Origin: Azonexus sp.
Lineage (GTDB): Bacteria; Pseudomonadota; Gammaproteobacteria; Burkholderiales; Rhodocyclaceae
Direction of reading: 5' to 3'
NCBI GenBank assembly: GCA_017983615.1
Contig: JAGOBB010000001.1
Span: forward strand, 62,001-126,000
Length of the DNA: 64,000 nt
How positions within the stretch are numbered: position 1 is the first letter of the stretch; the number at the start of each line of letters is the position of its first letter. Made by a program: the position numbers and the translations under genes. The notes under the pieces are model-generated. The model worked only from the letters and a program-made list of their open reading frames with translations, made no database searches and was not told the origin of the DNA. Below are positions 53,522 to 63,297 of this stretch, one piece after another.

Positions 53522-55237
53522 ATGACCCCGGCCGACCGAAATCTCTGGCAACGATTCTGGGCCATCGCCTCGCCCTACTGGCGGCAGGACGAGCGGCTCA
53601 AGGCCTGGGGACTGCTCGCCCTGCTGGTCCTCCTGCTGCTCGGCCAGACCCGCTTCGCCGTGCTCTTCAACGAACAGACCGGCGAATTCACCTCGGCACT
53701 GGCCGCCCGCGACGAGCAGCGTTTCTGGGACTCGATCAAATATTGCCTCGGCCTGCTGGCCATGGCGGTGCCGATCTTCGCGCTCCATTATTTCGTCCGC
53801 GACACGCTTGGCATCCACTGGCGACGCTGGCTGACCCACCGCTTTCTGGACAGCTACTTCAGCCACCGCAATTTCTATGAGCTGAATTCCAACGCCGGCA
53901 TCGACAACCCTGACCAGCGCGTCGCCGAGGACATCAACACCTTCACCCAGCGCTCGCTGTATTTTCTGCTGATCTTTATCGGATCGACCTTGCAACTGGT
54001 CGCCTTCAGCACCGTTCTGTGGTCCATCTCCCGCGAACTGGTCTATTTTCTGGTGCTCTACGCCAGCGCCGGAACGCTGGTCACCATCTTCGTCTTCGGC
54101 AAGCGCCTGATGAACCTGAATTTCCTCCAGCTGCGACGCGAGGCGGATTTCCGTTTCAGCCTGGTCCGGGTCCGTGAAAACGCTGAGTCGATCGCCCTCT
54201 ATCGCGGCGAGGGGCAGGAACAGCAGCAGGTGCGCAAGCGTTTCGCCGCCGCCTTCAAGAACTTCAAGCGCCTGGTCCGCACGCAATTGGGGCTCAATTT
54301 CTTCCAGTACGCCTACAGCCTGCTGACCATCGTGCTGCCCAGCGCCATCATCGCCTCCGACGTCCTCTCCGGCGAACTGGAAGTCGGCCGGGCCGTTCAG
54401 GCGGCCGGGGCCTTCGCCGCCGTACTCGCCGCCTTTTCGCTGATCGTCGAGAACTTCGAGAGCCTCAGCCGCTTTGCCGCCGGCATCGACCGCCTCGACA
54501 GCCTGGCCCGCTTCCTCCCCGGCCACGCCGGCTGCCCGCCCCAACGCGGCAACAGCATCGTCTCGGTAGACGCCAACCAGCTGGCCCTGGAAAACCTGAC
54601 GCTGCAGACACCCAACTGCGAACGCACGCTGGTCCGCAACCTGTCGATCAAGGTTCAGCGCGGCGAGCACCTGATGATCGTCGGCCAGAGCGGCAGTGGC
54701 AAAAGCTCCCTGCTGCGCGCCATCGCCGGCCTCTGGTACAACGGCAGCGGCACCATCTACCGGCCGACGCCCAACAACATCCTGTTCCTGCCGCAGCAGC
54801 CCTACATGCTGCTCGGCAGCCTGCGCAGCCAGTTGCTCTACCCGCACAACGGCCATGCCGTAGCCGACGCCCAGTTGCTGAAGGTGCTCGAAAAGGTCAA
54901 CCTGCCCGACCTCGCCTCGCGCTTCGGCAGCCTGGATGCCGAAGCCGACTGGTCCAAAGTACTCTCGGTCGGCGAACAGCAACGCCTCGCCTTCGCCCGG
55001 ATACTGATCGTCAAACCTCGCTACGCGGTGCTCGACGAGGCCACCAGCGCCCTCGACAGCGCCAATGAGGACGCCCTCTACAAGCTGCTGCTGACCCTCG
55101 ACACCACCCTGGTCAGCGTCGCTCACCGCCCGGCCATCCTGAAATACCACCGCCAGGTGCTGGCGCTTAACGGCGAAGGCGGCTGGCAGGCGTCGCCGGC
55201 CGAAGCGTTCCGCTTCGCGCCGAACGACGGTGACTGA
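53522..55237 (+). CDS. SbmA/YddA-type ABC transporter, fused permease and ATPase
   Basis: A 571-residue half-transporter that works as a homodimer in the inner membrane. The SbmA/BacA-like membrane domain spans about 1-330 (GIDNPDQRVAEDINTF is the family signature). The ATPase domain has Walker A GQSGSGKSS near residue 388, ABC signature LSVGEQQR, and Walker B YAVLDEATSALD. Relatives move vitamin B12, peptides or long-chain fatty acids; the substrate here is unknown. It is monocistronic. Confidence 0.88.
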   Translation: MTPADRNLWQRFWAIASPYWRQDERLKAWGLLALLVLLLLGQTRFAVLFNEQTGEFTSALAARDEQRFWDSIKYCLGLLAMAVPIFALHYFVRDTLGIHWRRWLTHRFLDSYFSHRNFYELNSNAGIDNPDQRVAEDINTFTQRSLYFLLIFIGSTLQLVAFSTVLWSISRELVYFLVLYASAGTLVTIFVFGKRLMNLNFLQLRREADFRFSLVRVRENAESIALYRGEGQEQQQVRKRFAAAFKNFKRLVRTQLGLNFFQYAYSLLTIVLPSAIIASDVLSGELEVGRAVQAAGAFAAVLAAFSLIVENFESLSRFAAGIDRLDSLARFLPGHAGCPPQRGNSIVSVDANQLALENLTLQTPNCERTLVRNLSIKVQRGEHLMIVGQSGSGKSSLLRAIAGLWYNGSGTIYRPTPNNILFLPQQPYMLLGSLRSQLLYPHNGHAVADAQLLKVLEKVNLPDLASRFGSLDAEADWSKVLSVGEQQRLAFARILIVKPRYAVLDEATSALDSANEDALYKLLLTLDTTLVSVAHRPAILKYHRQVLALNGEGGWQASPAEAFRFAPNDGD

Positions 55238-55284
55238 AAAGGCGGCAAGCCCGGGCAGCGACTGAAATCTGGCCTATCGACCCA

Positions 55285-55324
55285 AATGCTACGGTCGGCC
55301 TCAAAAAATGGCCAAAATCGAAAA
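55285..55324 (+). repeat. Dispersed uptake-signal-like repeat, copy 10 (after the ABC transporter gene)
   Basis: The most complete copy: core 55285-55295, GGCC-TCAAAAAAT-GGCC, AAAATCG, and a third A4 tract at 55321-55324. It lies between convergent genes. Confidence 0.92.
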
Positions 55325-55372
55325 TGCTTGCCGTGGCTACCTTGTCGATTCCCTGCGAGCCAGCCCCCCCGC

Positions 55373-55897
55373 CTACCGCCGCGGACCGCCTTCCCCTGCA
55401 CGCGCCCCGTCACCCTGGACGGCCGCGCGCTCCGGCTTCATCTCCGCCACCTGCATGCGCTGTTCGGGCGTCAGCACCTCCAGCACCTGCCGATCCGTCG
55501 CCACGCGCGCCAGCGTCATCTCCGTCATCGCCCGGGCCGACGCATCGGCCAGCGAACGCGCCCTGGCCTCGCTGAAATCCGGCGACATCGCCAAGCCGCG
55601 CAAATCAGCTTCCGCCCGATGCACCATCTTTGCCTTGTCGCGCATCGCCGGCGCCTGTGCATGCAGGATCGCAAACACCTTGTCGCGCTGCGCCTCGCTC
55701 AAGTTCAAGCCACGCAGATACGGCGGCATCCGCTCCCCCGGCCCGCGATGCCCGACCTTCCCTGGCATTTCCGGCCCGCCACAACTATTCGGCGCCCCAT
55801 GCGCCCCGCCAAATGCCACCGCCGACAGCGGCACAGCCAACGCCACAGCCGCCGCTATCAAAAAGCGCTCCACATAACGCCTGGAGTTGAGATTCAT
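55373..55897 (-). CDS. Spy/CpxP-like periplasmic protein
   Basis: A 174-residue exported helical protein. The signal peptide is at about 1-28 (FLIAAAVALAVPLSAVA). Two LTxxQ-like repeats are seen: LNLSEAQRDKVFAILHAQ and LTPEQRMQ. The Arg/Lys- and Met-rich helices match the Spy/CpxP cradle fold, which protects unfolded periplasmic proteins or senses metal stress. A phased array of GTWAA repeats upstream resembles CpxR sites. Confidence 0.85.
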   Translation of the reverse strand: MNLNSRRYVERFLIAAAVALAVPLSAVAFGGAHGAPNSCGGPEMPGKVGHRGPGERMPPYLRGLNLSEAQRDKVFAILHAQAPAMRDKAKMVHRAEADLRGLAMSPDFSEARARSLADASARAMTEMTLARVATDRQVLEVLTPEQRMQVAEMKPERAAVQGDGARAGEGGPRR

Positions 55898-55970
55898 TTG
55901 CCTGTCCTTTCACTCGAATAAGCCGACCCGAAGGGGCCGGACGACAGGACAAATAGTCGGCCCGCAGCCG

Positions 55971-56006
55971 GTTAAGGGGCGTTAATGGGCTGTAAATGCT
56001 CGTAAA
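55971..56006 (+). promoter_or_regulatory. Four phased GTWAA repeats, CpxR/OmpR-type binding array
   Basis: GTTAA at 55971, GTTAA at 55981, GTAAA at 55992 and GTAAA at 56002 are spaced 10-11 bases. The last two form GTAAA-N5-GTAAA, exactly the CpxR box of enterobacteria. They lie 74-109 bases upstream of the Spy-like gene and about 114 bases before the divergent receiver gene. Confidence 0.6.
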
Positions 56007-56119
56007 TGGTGTAGCAGGCGGCACAGATGACACCGTCGGGCCGACTCGGCAAATATTTCAAAATCAGCTGAACCGGCATACCATGCGGTGTCCCGCTTAC
56101 GCTTCGCGAAAGGTGCTCC

Positions 56120-56488
56120 ATGCAGGCCAAGACCATCCTGGTCGTCGATGATTCGACCACTATCCGCAACATGCTGAAGGCTCATCTCCAACCACTTGGC
56201 TATAACGTGCTCGAAGCTGCGGGCGGTCGCGCCGGTCTGGAGCAGGTGCGTAACCATGATCTCGACCTGATCATCACCGATCAGAACATGCCGGGCATGG
56301 ACGGCGTGACGATGGTCAAGGCGGTGCGTGAAGGCGACCGGAATACTGGCGTCCCGATCATCGTGCTGACAACGGAAACATCCGACCAAATGAAGGCCGC
56401 GTTCCGCGAGGCGGGCGCCAGCGGCTGGATGTCCAAGCCCTACTCCCCGGATCGCCTCGACAGTGCCTTGAAAAAGTATTTCGGCTGA
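56120..56488 (+). CDS. Stand-alone CheY-like response regulator
   Basis: A single receiver domain of 122 residues: acidic pocket LVVDDSTTIRN, phosphoacceptor Asp in LIITDQNMPGMDGVTM, Thr/Ser switch in VLTTETSD and Lys in WMSKPYSPDRL. It has no output domain and no adjacent kinase, so its partner is elsewhere; the PilH-like TxxDxNMPGMDG pattern fits chemotaxis-type signalling. Confidence 0.92.
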   Translation: MQAKTILVVDDSTTIRNMLKAHLQPLGYNVLEAAGGRAGLEQVRNHDLDLIITDQNMPGMDGVTMVKAVREGDRNTGVPIIVLTTETSDQMKAAFREAGASGWMSKPYSPDRLDSALKKYFG

Positions 56489-56499
56489 AAAGCCAGATG

Positions 56500-56533
56500 A
56501 TTTTGGCTCTTTTTTGCAGCCGACCGTAGCATT
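56500..56533 (-). repeat. Dispersed uptake-signal-like repeat, copy 11 (after the receiver gene)
   Basis: The core is at 56523-56533 on the minus strand, followed there by GGCT-GCAAAAAAG-AGCC and AAAATC. GGCT/AGCC is a compensated change of the usual GGCC/GGCC stem. Confidence 0.9.
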
Positions 56534-56548
56534 CGGCCCAAATGCAAA

Positions 56549-56575
56549 AAGGCGGCTGAATCAGCCGCCTTTTTG
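56549..56575. terminator. Bidirectional terminator between the receiver gene and thiC
   Basis: AAGGCGGCTGA and TCAGCCGCCTT form an inverted repeat with T5 on one side and A5 on the other, so it can end both convergent transcripts. Confidence 0.9.
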
Positions 56576-56599
56576 TTGGTTTCCTGCAGTTCGGCGAGC

Positions 56600-58665
<2,066 letters not shown>

Positions 58666-58679
58666 GTCGCAAGTTACTG

Positions 58680-58709
58680 GAAATACAGGCAAAATGCAAG
58701 GAATGACAA
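58680..58709 (-). promoter_or_regulatory. Possible thiC promoter
   Basis: On the minus strand TTGTCA (5 of 6) at 58704-58709, an 18-base spacer and TATTTC at 58680-58685. The predicted start, near 58673, falls just before the riboswitch, which supports it. Confidence 0.4.
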
Positions 58710-58789
58710 ACCGCGCTCAAGATTTGTAGAATTTGGCCGAAATATCGTCGACAAGCCGCGGAAATCCAAGGAAAAATAAGGGAACCAAG

Positions 58790-60229
58790 ATGCGCCACCT
58801 GATCATCGCCAGCCTGCTGGCCGCCTTGCCATGGACCGTTTCGGCCGCGCCGACCTGGCAGACCATCTCGTCCGAGCCCGGCAAGCGCATCGAGATCGAC
58901 CGCACCAGCCTCAAGCGCGAAGGCAATACCGTTCAGGCCCAGGGCCGCGTCGTTCTGGACAAGGAGCTGACCGATGGCAAGACCGGCGCCCCTTATAAAG
59001 TCATCGAAGCAATCACCCGCTACGACTGCACGACGCGCAACGCCAACACCATCAAGCGCATTTTCAAGAAGAGCGACACCGAAATCGTCCGCGAGGAAGA
59101 CCTCAAAGGTGCCGACCTGCCGGTACGTACCGGCACGCTCGACGACAAGGTGCTGCGCGAAGTCTGCCGCCCGCCCAAAGAGGGCATCAACGAAATCGCC
59201 CAGAAGGCCAACGAGGCCGCCGGCCAACTGAAGGTCGCCAACGAAGCCTTGCTCAAGAAGGAATTGGCCAAGGGTGAAAAGCCGGCTGCCATCAAGACGG
59301 CCGATGTCCCGGCCAAGGACGCCGAGCATGCTGCAATCCCGTCGATCAAGCCCAACCTGAAGGCGGCCATGGAAGGCGCGAAGACGTCGCCCCCGCCCCC
59401 TGCGCCAGTTCCCGCCAAGGAAGCAGTGCCGAGCAAACCGGCAACCTACATCGTCCACACCACGCCGGCGCCGACACCAAAAGCAAAGAAGCCCGCCCGT
59501 TCCGAAGGCTACATGCTGGAATTGGCACATGCCGAACCGGCGCTGCAGCACGCTCACATCCACTGGGACTACGAGGGCGTCGGCGGCCCCGAGAACTGGG
59601 CCAAACTCGATCCGAAAAACAAGACCTGCGCCATTGGCGAACGCCAGTCGCCGATCGACATCAAGGATGGCATCAAGGTGGACCTGGAGCCGATCAAGTT
59701 CGCCTACCGTCCGTCGACCTTCCGCATCGTCGACAACGGCCACACCATCCAGGTCGAAATCGGCGAAAGTTCGATCTCGCTGACCGGCAAGACCTACGAA
59801 CTGGTCCAGTTCCACTTCCACCGTCCGTCCGAAGAAAAGGTCAATGGCCAGCGCTTCGACATGGTCGTCCATCTGGTGCACAAGTCCGATGACGGGCAAC
59901 TCGCGGTCGTCGCCGTGCTGCTCGAACGCGGCACCGAGAACCCCTTCATCCAGACGCTGTGGAACAACATGCCGCTGGAGAAAAACCAGCCGGTCGCACC
60001 GCCGACGACGCTGGTCGACCTGAACACCCTGCTGCCGGCCACGCGCAACTACTACACCTACATGGGTTCGCTGACCACACCGCCCTGTTCGGAAGGCGTG
60101 CTGTGGCTGGTCATGAAGCAGCCGGTACAGGTTTCGCAGGATCAGATCAACATCTTCAGCCGCCTGTACAAGAATAACGCCCGGCCAATCCAGCCTGCCG
60201 GTGGTCGCCTGATCAAGGAAGGTCGTTGA
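58790..60229 (+). CDS. Exported alpha-carbonic anhydrase with N-terminal adhesin-E-like domain
   Basis: A 479-residue periplasmic protein. The signal peptide is residues 1-20 ([17 protein letters not shown]). A small beta domain at about 22-125 resembles surface-adhesin protein E ([16 protein letters not shown]). A helical Ala/Lys segment and a Pro-rich linker lie at about 130-245. An alpha-carbonic anhydrase domain follows (about 255-470) with zinc ligands H342, H344 and H361. It hydrates CO2 in the periplasm. AAGGGAA precedes the ATG; an upstream ATG adds 19 non-signal residues and is rejected. Divergent from thiC. Confidence 0.88.
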   Translation: MRHLIIASLLAALPWTVSAAPTWQTISSEPGKRIEIDRTSLKREGNTVQAQGRVVLDKELTDGKTGAPYKVIEAITRYDCTTRNANTIKRIFKKSDTEIVREEDLKGADLPVRTGTLDDKVLREVCRPPKEGINEIAQKANEAAGQLKVANEALLKKELAKGEKPAAIKTADVPAKDAEHAAIPSIKPNLKAAMEGAKTSPPPPAPVPAKEAVPSKPATYIVHTTPAPTPKAKKPARSEGYMLELAHAEPALQHAHIHWDYEGVGGPENWAKLDPKNKTCAIGERQSPIDIKDGIKVDLEPIKFAYRPSTFRIVDNGHTIQVEIGESSISLTGKTYELVQFHFHRPSEEKVNGQRFDMVVHLVHKSDDGQLAVVAVLLERGTENPFIQTLWNNMPLEKNQPVAPPTTLVDLNTLLPATRNYYTYMGSLTTPPCSEGVLWLVMKQPVQVSQDQINIFSRLYKNNARPIQPAGGRLIKEGR

Positions 60230-60247
60230 CCTGAATGCCGGCACGGT

Positions 60248-60281
60248 GGTAACTTAATGACCAACAAGTCATTAAGTTACC
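60248..60281. promoter_or_regulatory. Palindromic operator of the TetR gene
   Basis: GGTAACTTAATGAC and its exact complement are separated by 6 bases and end one base before the TetR start codon. A 14-bp perfect inverted repeat in this position is typical of an autoregulatory TetR site. Confidence 0.8.
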
Positions 60282-60282
60282 A

Positions 60283-60927
60283 ATGCCAGCCATTCCCGCC
60301 CCCCGTAGACGCCGCAAGGAAGCCCGACCTTCGGAGCTGCTCGCCGCTGCGCTCGATCTCTTCGTCGAGAAGGGATTCGCCGCCACGCGCCTAGAAGACG
60401 TCGCGGCTAGGGCCAATGTCTCGAAGGGCACCTTGTATCTCTATTACGAGAACAAGGAAGCACTGTTCAAGGCGGTAATCCGGGAAGGCATCATTCCGGT
60501 CATCGAGGAAGGCGAGGCAATCGCCGCCCACCACGTCGGCTGCAGCTTCGACTTGCTCGAAAAGCTGCTGGACAACTGGTGGGACAAGATCGGCCAGACG
60601 GCCTATGCCGGCATTCCAAAACTGATCGTCGCCGAGGCGCGGAACTTTCCGGAACTGGCGCGGTTCTATTACGAAAATGTCATCAGCCGTGGCCGCGCCC
60701 TGGTCGGATTTGCCCTGAAGCGCGGCACGGAGAGTGGCGAATTCCGTGCGATGGACGTCGAAACGACCATCGACGTGGTCATCGCCCCGATCCTGATGCT
60801 GCTGATCTGGCGTCATTCGATGAGTTGCTGCCAGGGTGGCGAGAGCAACCCCCGACTCTATCTGCAAATTCACATGGACCTGCTGCGCCATGGTTTGCGC
60901 AGGCTGGAAAAGGAGAGTCAGGTATAA
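60283..60927 (+). CDS. TetR/AcrR family transcriptional regulator
   Basis: A 214-residue regulator. The N-terminal helix-turn-helix is at about 15-60 (EKGFAATRLEDVAARANVSK-GTLYLYYENKEAL). The C-terminal ligand domain has FPELARFYYENV-type helices of the TetR_C family seen in efflux regulators. The operator abuts the ATG, so there is little or no leader. Probable targets are itself and the tolC-containing run downstream; the second is inference. Confidence 0.92.
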   Translation: MPAIPAPRRRRKEARPSELLAAALDLFVEKGFAATRLEDVAARANVSKGTLYLYYENKEALFKAVIREGIIPVIEEGEAIAAHHVGCSFDLLEKLLDNWWDKIGQTAYAGIPKLIVAEARNFPELARFYYENVISRGRALVGFALKRGTESGEFRAMDVETTIDVVIAPILMLLIWRHSMSCCQGGESNPRLYLQIHMDLLRHGLRRLEKESQV

Positions 60928-60948
60928 TTTTGATTTGTCGGAATCAAT

Positions 60949-60968
60949 ATATTAGCTTGTGCTAATAT
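60949..60968. promoter_or_regulatory. 8-bp inverted repeat before pcm
   Basis: ATATTAGC and GCTAATAT flank TTGT, 19-39 bases before the pcm ATG, in an unusually AT-rich pocket that probably holds the pcm promoter. Confidence 0.4.
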
Positions 60969-60987
60969 TATGCCTGCGGAGACCCCA

Positions 60988-61641
60988 ATGAACATCGAGC
61001 AAGCGCGCTTCAACATGATCGAACAACAGATCCGGCCCTGGGAGGTTCTGGATCCGCAGGTTCTTGATCTGCTCTTCGTCGTCAAGCGCGAAGACTTCAC
61101 CCCCCCGGCTTATCGCAACCTGGCTTTCGCCGACATGGAAATCCCGCTTGGCGGCGGGCAGGTCATGCTGGCCCCCAAGATCGAAGCCAAGATGTTGCAG
61201 GAGCTGGTTCTCCAGAAAACCGACAAGGTTCTCGAAATCGGCACTGGCAGCGGCTACATGGCCGCCCTGCTGGCCGCCCGCGCCGAGCACGTGGTCACCA
61301 TTGAGATCCGCCCGGAACTGGCGGCCATGGCCAAGGCCAACCTCGAGCGCGACGGCGTTGCCAACGTCAGCGTCGAAGTCGGCAATGGCGCCGAAGGCTG
61401 GTCGCAGCGCGGCCCGTACGACGCAATCGTGGTTTCCGGCGCCCTGCCAGTCGTGCCCGCTGCCCTCCTCAAGCAGTTGCGCGTCGGTGGCCGCCTGGCC
61501 GTCGTCGTCGGCGAAGCACCGGTCATGGAAGCCCAGCTGATCACCTGCACCGGCGAAGGCATCTACAACACCGTCAACCTGTTCGAAACCGTCATCCCGC
61601 CGCTCGACGGCGCCGAGACCAAGTCCAGCTTCACCTTCTGA
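60988..61641 (+). CDS. pcm: Protein-L-isoaspartate O-methyltransferase
   Basis: SAM-dependent repair methyltransferase of 217 residues. Motif I is VLEIGTGSGYMAALLA, the pre-motif is REDFTPPAYRNLAFADMEIPLG, and YDAIVVSGALP is motif II. GGAG lies 6 bases before the chosen ATG, and an ATG 18 bases upstream lacks a ribosome site. It overlaps the rhodanese gene by 1 base; the pcm-tolC linkage is common in proteobacteria. Confidence 0.92.
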   Translation: MNIEQARFNMIEQQIRPWEVLDPQVLDLLFVVKREDFTPPAYRNLAFADMEIPLGGGQVMLAPKIEAKMLQELVLQKTDKVLEIGTGSGYMAALLAARAEHVVTIEIRPELAAMAKANLERDGVANVSVEVGNGAEGWSQRGPYDAIVVSGALPVVPAALLKQLRVGGRLAVVVGEAPVMEAQLITCTGEGIYNTVNLFETVIPPLDGAETKSSFTF

Positions 61642-61964
61642 TGAAACAGGTTCGCGCCCAACAACTTGCCGAATGGCTGGCCGACGAATCCCGGCCAAAC
61701 CCTATCCTGCTCGATGTGCGCGAACCCTGGGAAATCGAACTCTGCCAACTGGCAGGCTCGCAGCACATCCCCATGCACGTGGTCCCGATGCGCTGCGAGG
61801 AAATCGATCCGGAGCGTGAGGTCGTGGTGATCTGCCATCACGGCGGACGCAGCATGCAGGTGGCGATGTTCCTGGAGCGCAAGGGTTATGGCGCCGTTTA
61901 CAACCTGATGGGCGGCGTCGAGGCCTGGGCCGGCGAAGTCGACCCGAGCATGCGTCGTTATTGA
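61641..61964 (+). CDS. Rhodanese-like sulfurtransferase
   Basis: A single rhodanese domain of 107 residues. The catalytic Cys is C65 in the loop CHHGGRS. It has no signal peptide. It probably carries persulfide sulfur in the cytosol; the partner is unknown. The start shares one base with the pcm stop, and tolC follows 7 bases on. Confidence 0.9.
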   Translation: MKQVRAQQLAEWLADESRPNPILLDVREPWEIELCQLAGSQHIPMHVVPMRCEEIDPEREVVVICHHGGRSMQVAMFLERKGYGAVYNLMGGVEAWAGEVDPSMRRY

Positions 61965-61971
61965 GGATGGC

Positions 61972-63297
61972 ATGAAAAAACTCGCCTGGCTGATCGTCTC
62001 CCCCCTGTTCGCTTCCCCGCTCTTCGCGGCCGACCTGATGCAGGTTTACCGCGAAGCGCAGAACAACGATCCGACCTTTGCCGCCGCCCGTGCAACGCTT
62101 GATGCCGGCCGCGAGAAGACGCCGCAGGCACGCGCCGGTTTGCTGCCCAGCCTGACGCTGTCCGGCAACACGGTCTGGAACCAGACCGAAATTTCCGCGC
62201 ACAACGGGCCGACGATCACCAAGCCGAACTACAACTCCAACGGCTACCAGCTGACCCTCTCCCAGCCGCTGTTCCGCTGGCAGAACTGGGTTTCCTACGA
62301 CCAGTCGAAAATGCAGGTCGCGCAGGCCGAGGCCAATTTCGTGCAGGCCCGGCAGGATCTGATCCTGCGCGTCTCGCAGGCCTATTTCGACGTGATCTAC
62401 GCCATCGAGAACCTGACGGCCGTGCGTGCCAACAAGGCCGCCATTGGCCAGCAGCTCGAATCGGCCAAGAAGAATTTCGAAGTCGGCACCGCGACCATCA
62501 CCGACTCCCACGAAGCACAGGCGCGTTACGACCTGGCGCAGGCCCAGGAAATCGCCGCCGAGAGTGATCTCGAAGTCAGGCAGCACGCGCTGGCCGCGAT
62601 CATCGGCAAGCCCGCCGGCCCGCTGGCCACGACGCGCAAGGATGCGGCGCTGACGACACCGCAGCCGAGCGACATGAACCAGTGGGTTGCCGCCGCCGAG
62701 AAGGACAGCATTGCCGTCCAGGTGCAGCAGGCCGCGGCCGACATCGCCGCCCGCGAAGTCGACAAGCAGCGGGCCGGTCATTATCCGACGGTCGATCTGG
62801 TCGCCAACCACGGTTACTCGAAATCCTTTGCTTCGACCATCGGCCTAGCCGACACCGATTTCACCAACATCGGTGTCCAGCTCAACATCCCGCTCTTCCA
62901 GGGCGGCCTGACCGTGTCGCGCCAGCGCGAAGCAGCCGCCAACCGCAATGCCGCCCAGTCCGGCCTCGACGCCGCCCGTCGCGGAGCGGCCCTGTCGGCC
63001 CGCCAGTATTATCTCGGCGTCACCAACGGTCTGGCCCAGGTCAAGGCCTTGAAGGCAGCGCTGGTTTCGTCGCAGTCGGCCCTCGAATCGAACAAGCTGG
63101 GCTACGAAGTCGGCGTGCGCATCAACATCGACGTGCTGAACGCCGAAAACCAGGTCTATGTCACCCGCCGCGACCTGGCCAAGGCCACGCTCGATACGCT
63201 GATGGCGCAACTGCGCCTGAAGGCGGCCACCGGCGCGCTGGGCGAAGACGACGTCGGCCAGATCAACGCGCTGCTCGACCCGTCCACCGCTCAATAA
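61972..63297 (+). CDS. tolC: TolC family outer-membrane efflux protein
   Basis: A trimeric outer-membrane channel of 441 residues. The signal peptide is 1-19 (MKKLAWLIVSPLFASPLFA). Two homologous halves of long helices are seen (each with Q-NWVSYDQSK/ANRNAAQSGLDAAR-like segments), and the C-terminal pattern LNAENQVYVTRRDLAKA is TolC-typical. It is the exit duct for type I secretion and RND pumps. Its last 35 bases overlap convergent waaA. Confidence 0.94.
   Translation: MKKLAWLIVSPLFASPLFAADLMQVYREAQNNDPTFAAARATLDAGREKTPQARAGLLPSLTLSGNTVWNQTEISAHNGPTITKPNYNSNGYQLTLSQPLFRWQNWVSYDQSKMQVAQAEANFVQARQDLILRVSQAYFDVIYAIENLTAVRANKAAIGQQLESAKKNFEVGTATITDSHEAQARYDLAQAQEIAAESDLEVRQHALAAIIGKPAGPLATTRKDAALTTPQPSDMNQWVAAAEKDSIAVQVQQAAADIAAREVDKQRAGHYPTVDLVANHGYSKSFASTIGLADTDFTNIGVQLNIPLFQGGLTVSRQREAAANRNAAQSGLDAARRGAALSARQYYLGVTNGLAQVKALKAALVSSQSALESNKLGYEVGVRINIDVLNAENQVYVTRRDLAKATLDTLMAQLRLKAATGALGEDDVGQINALLDPSTAQ

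Noticed and set aside
53306-55150. A 614-codon minus-strand frame opposite the ABC transporter
   Set aside because: The plus strand holds an intact ABC transporter with Walker motifs; the other frame has none.
55286-55921. Short frames beginning M-L-R-S at several repeat copies (for example 44381, 55286, the minus strand ending at 52121)
   Set aside because: They arise because the repeat contains ATG in a fixed context. Their shared N-termini are translations of the repeat, not a protein family.
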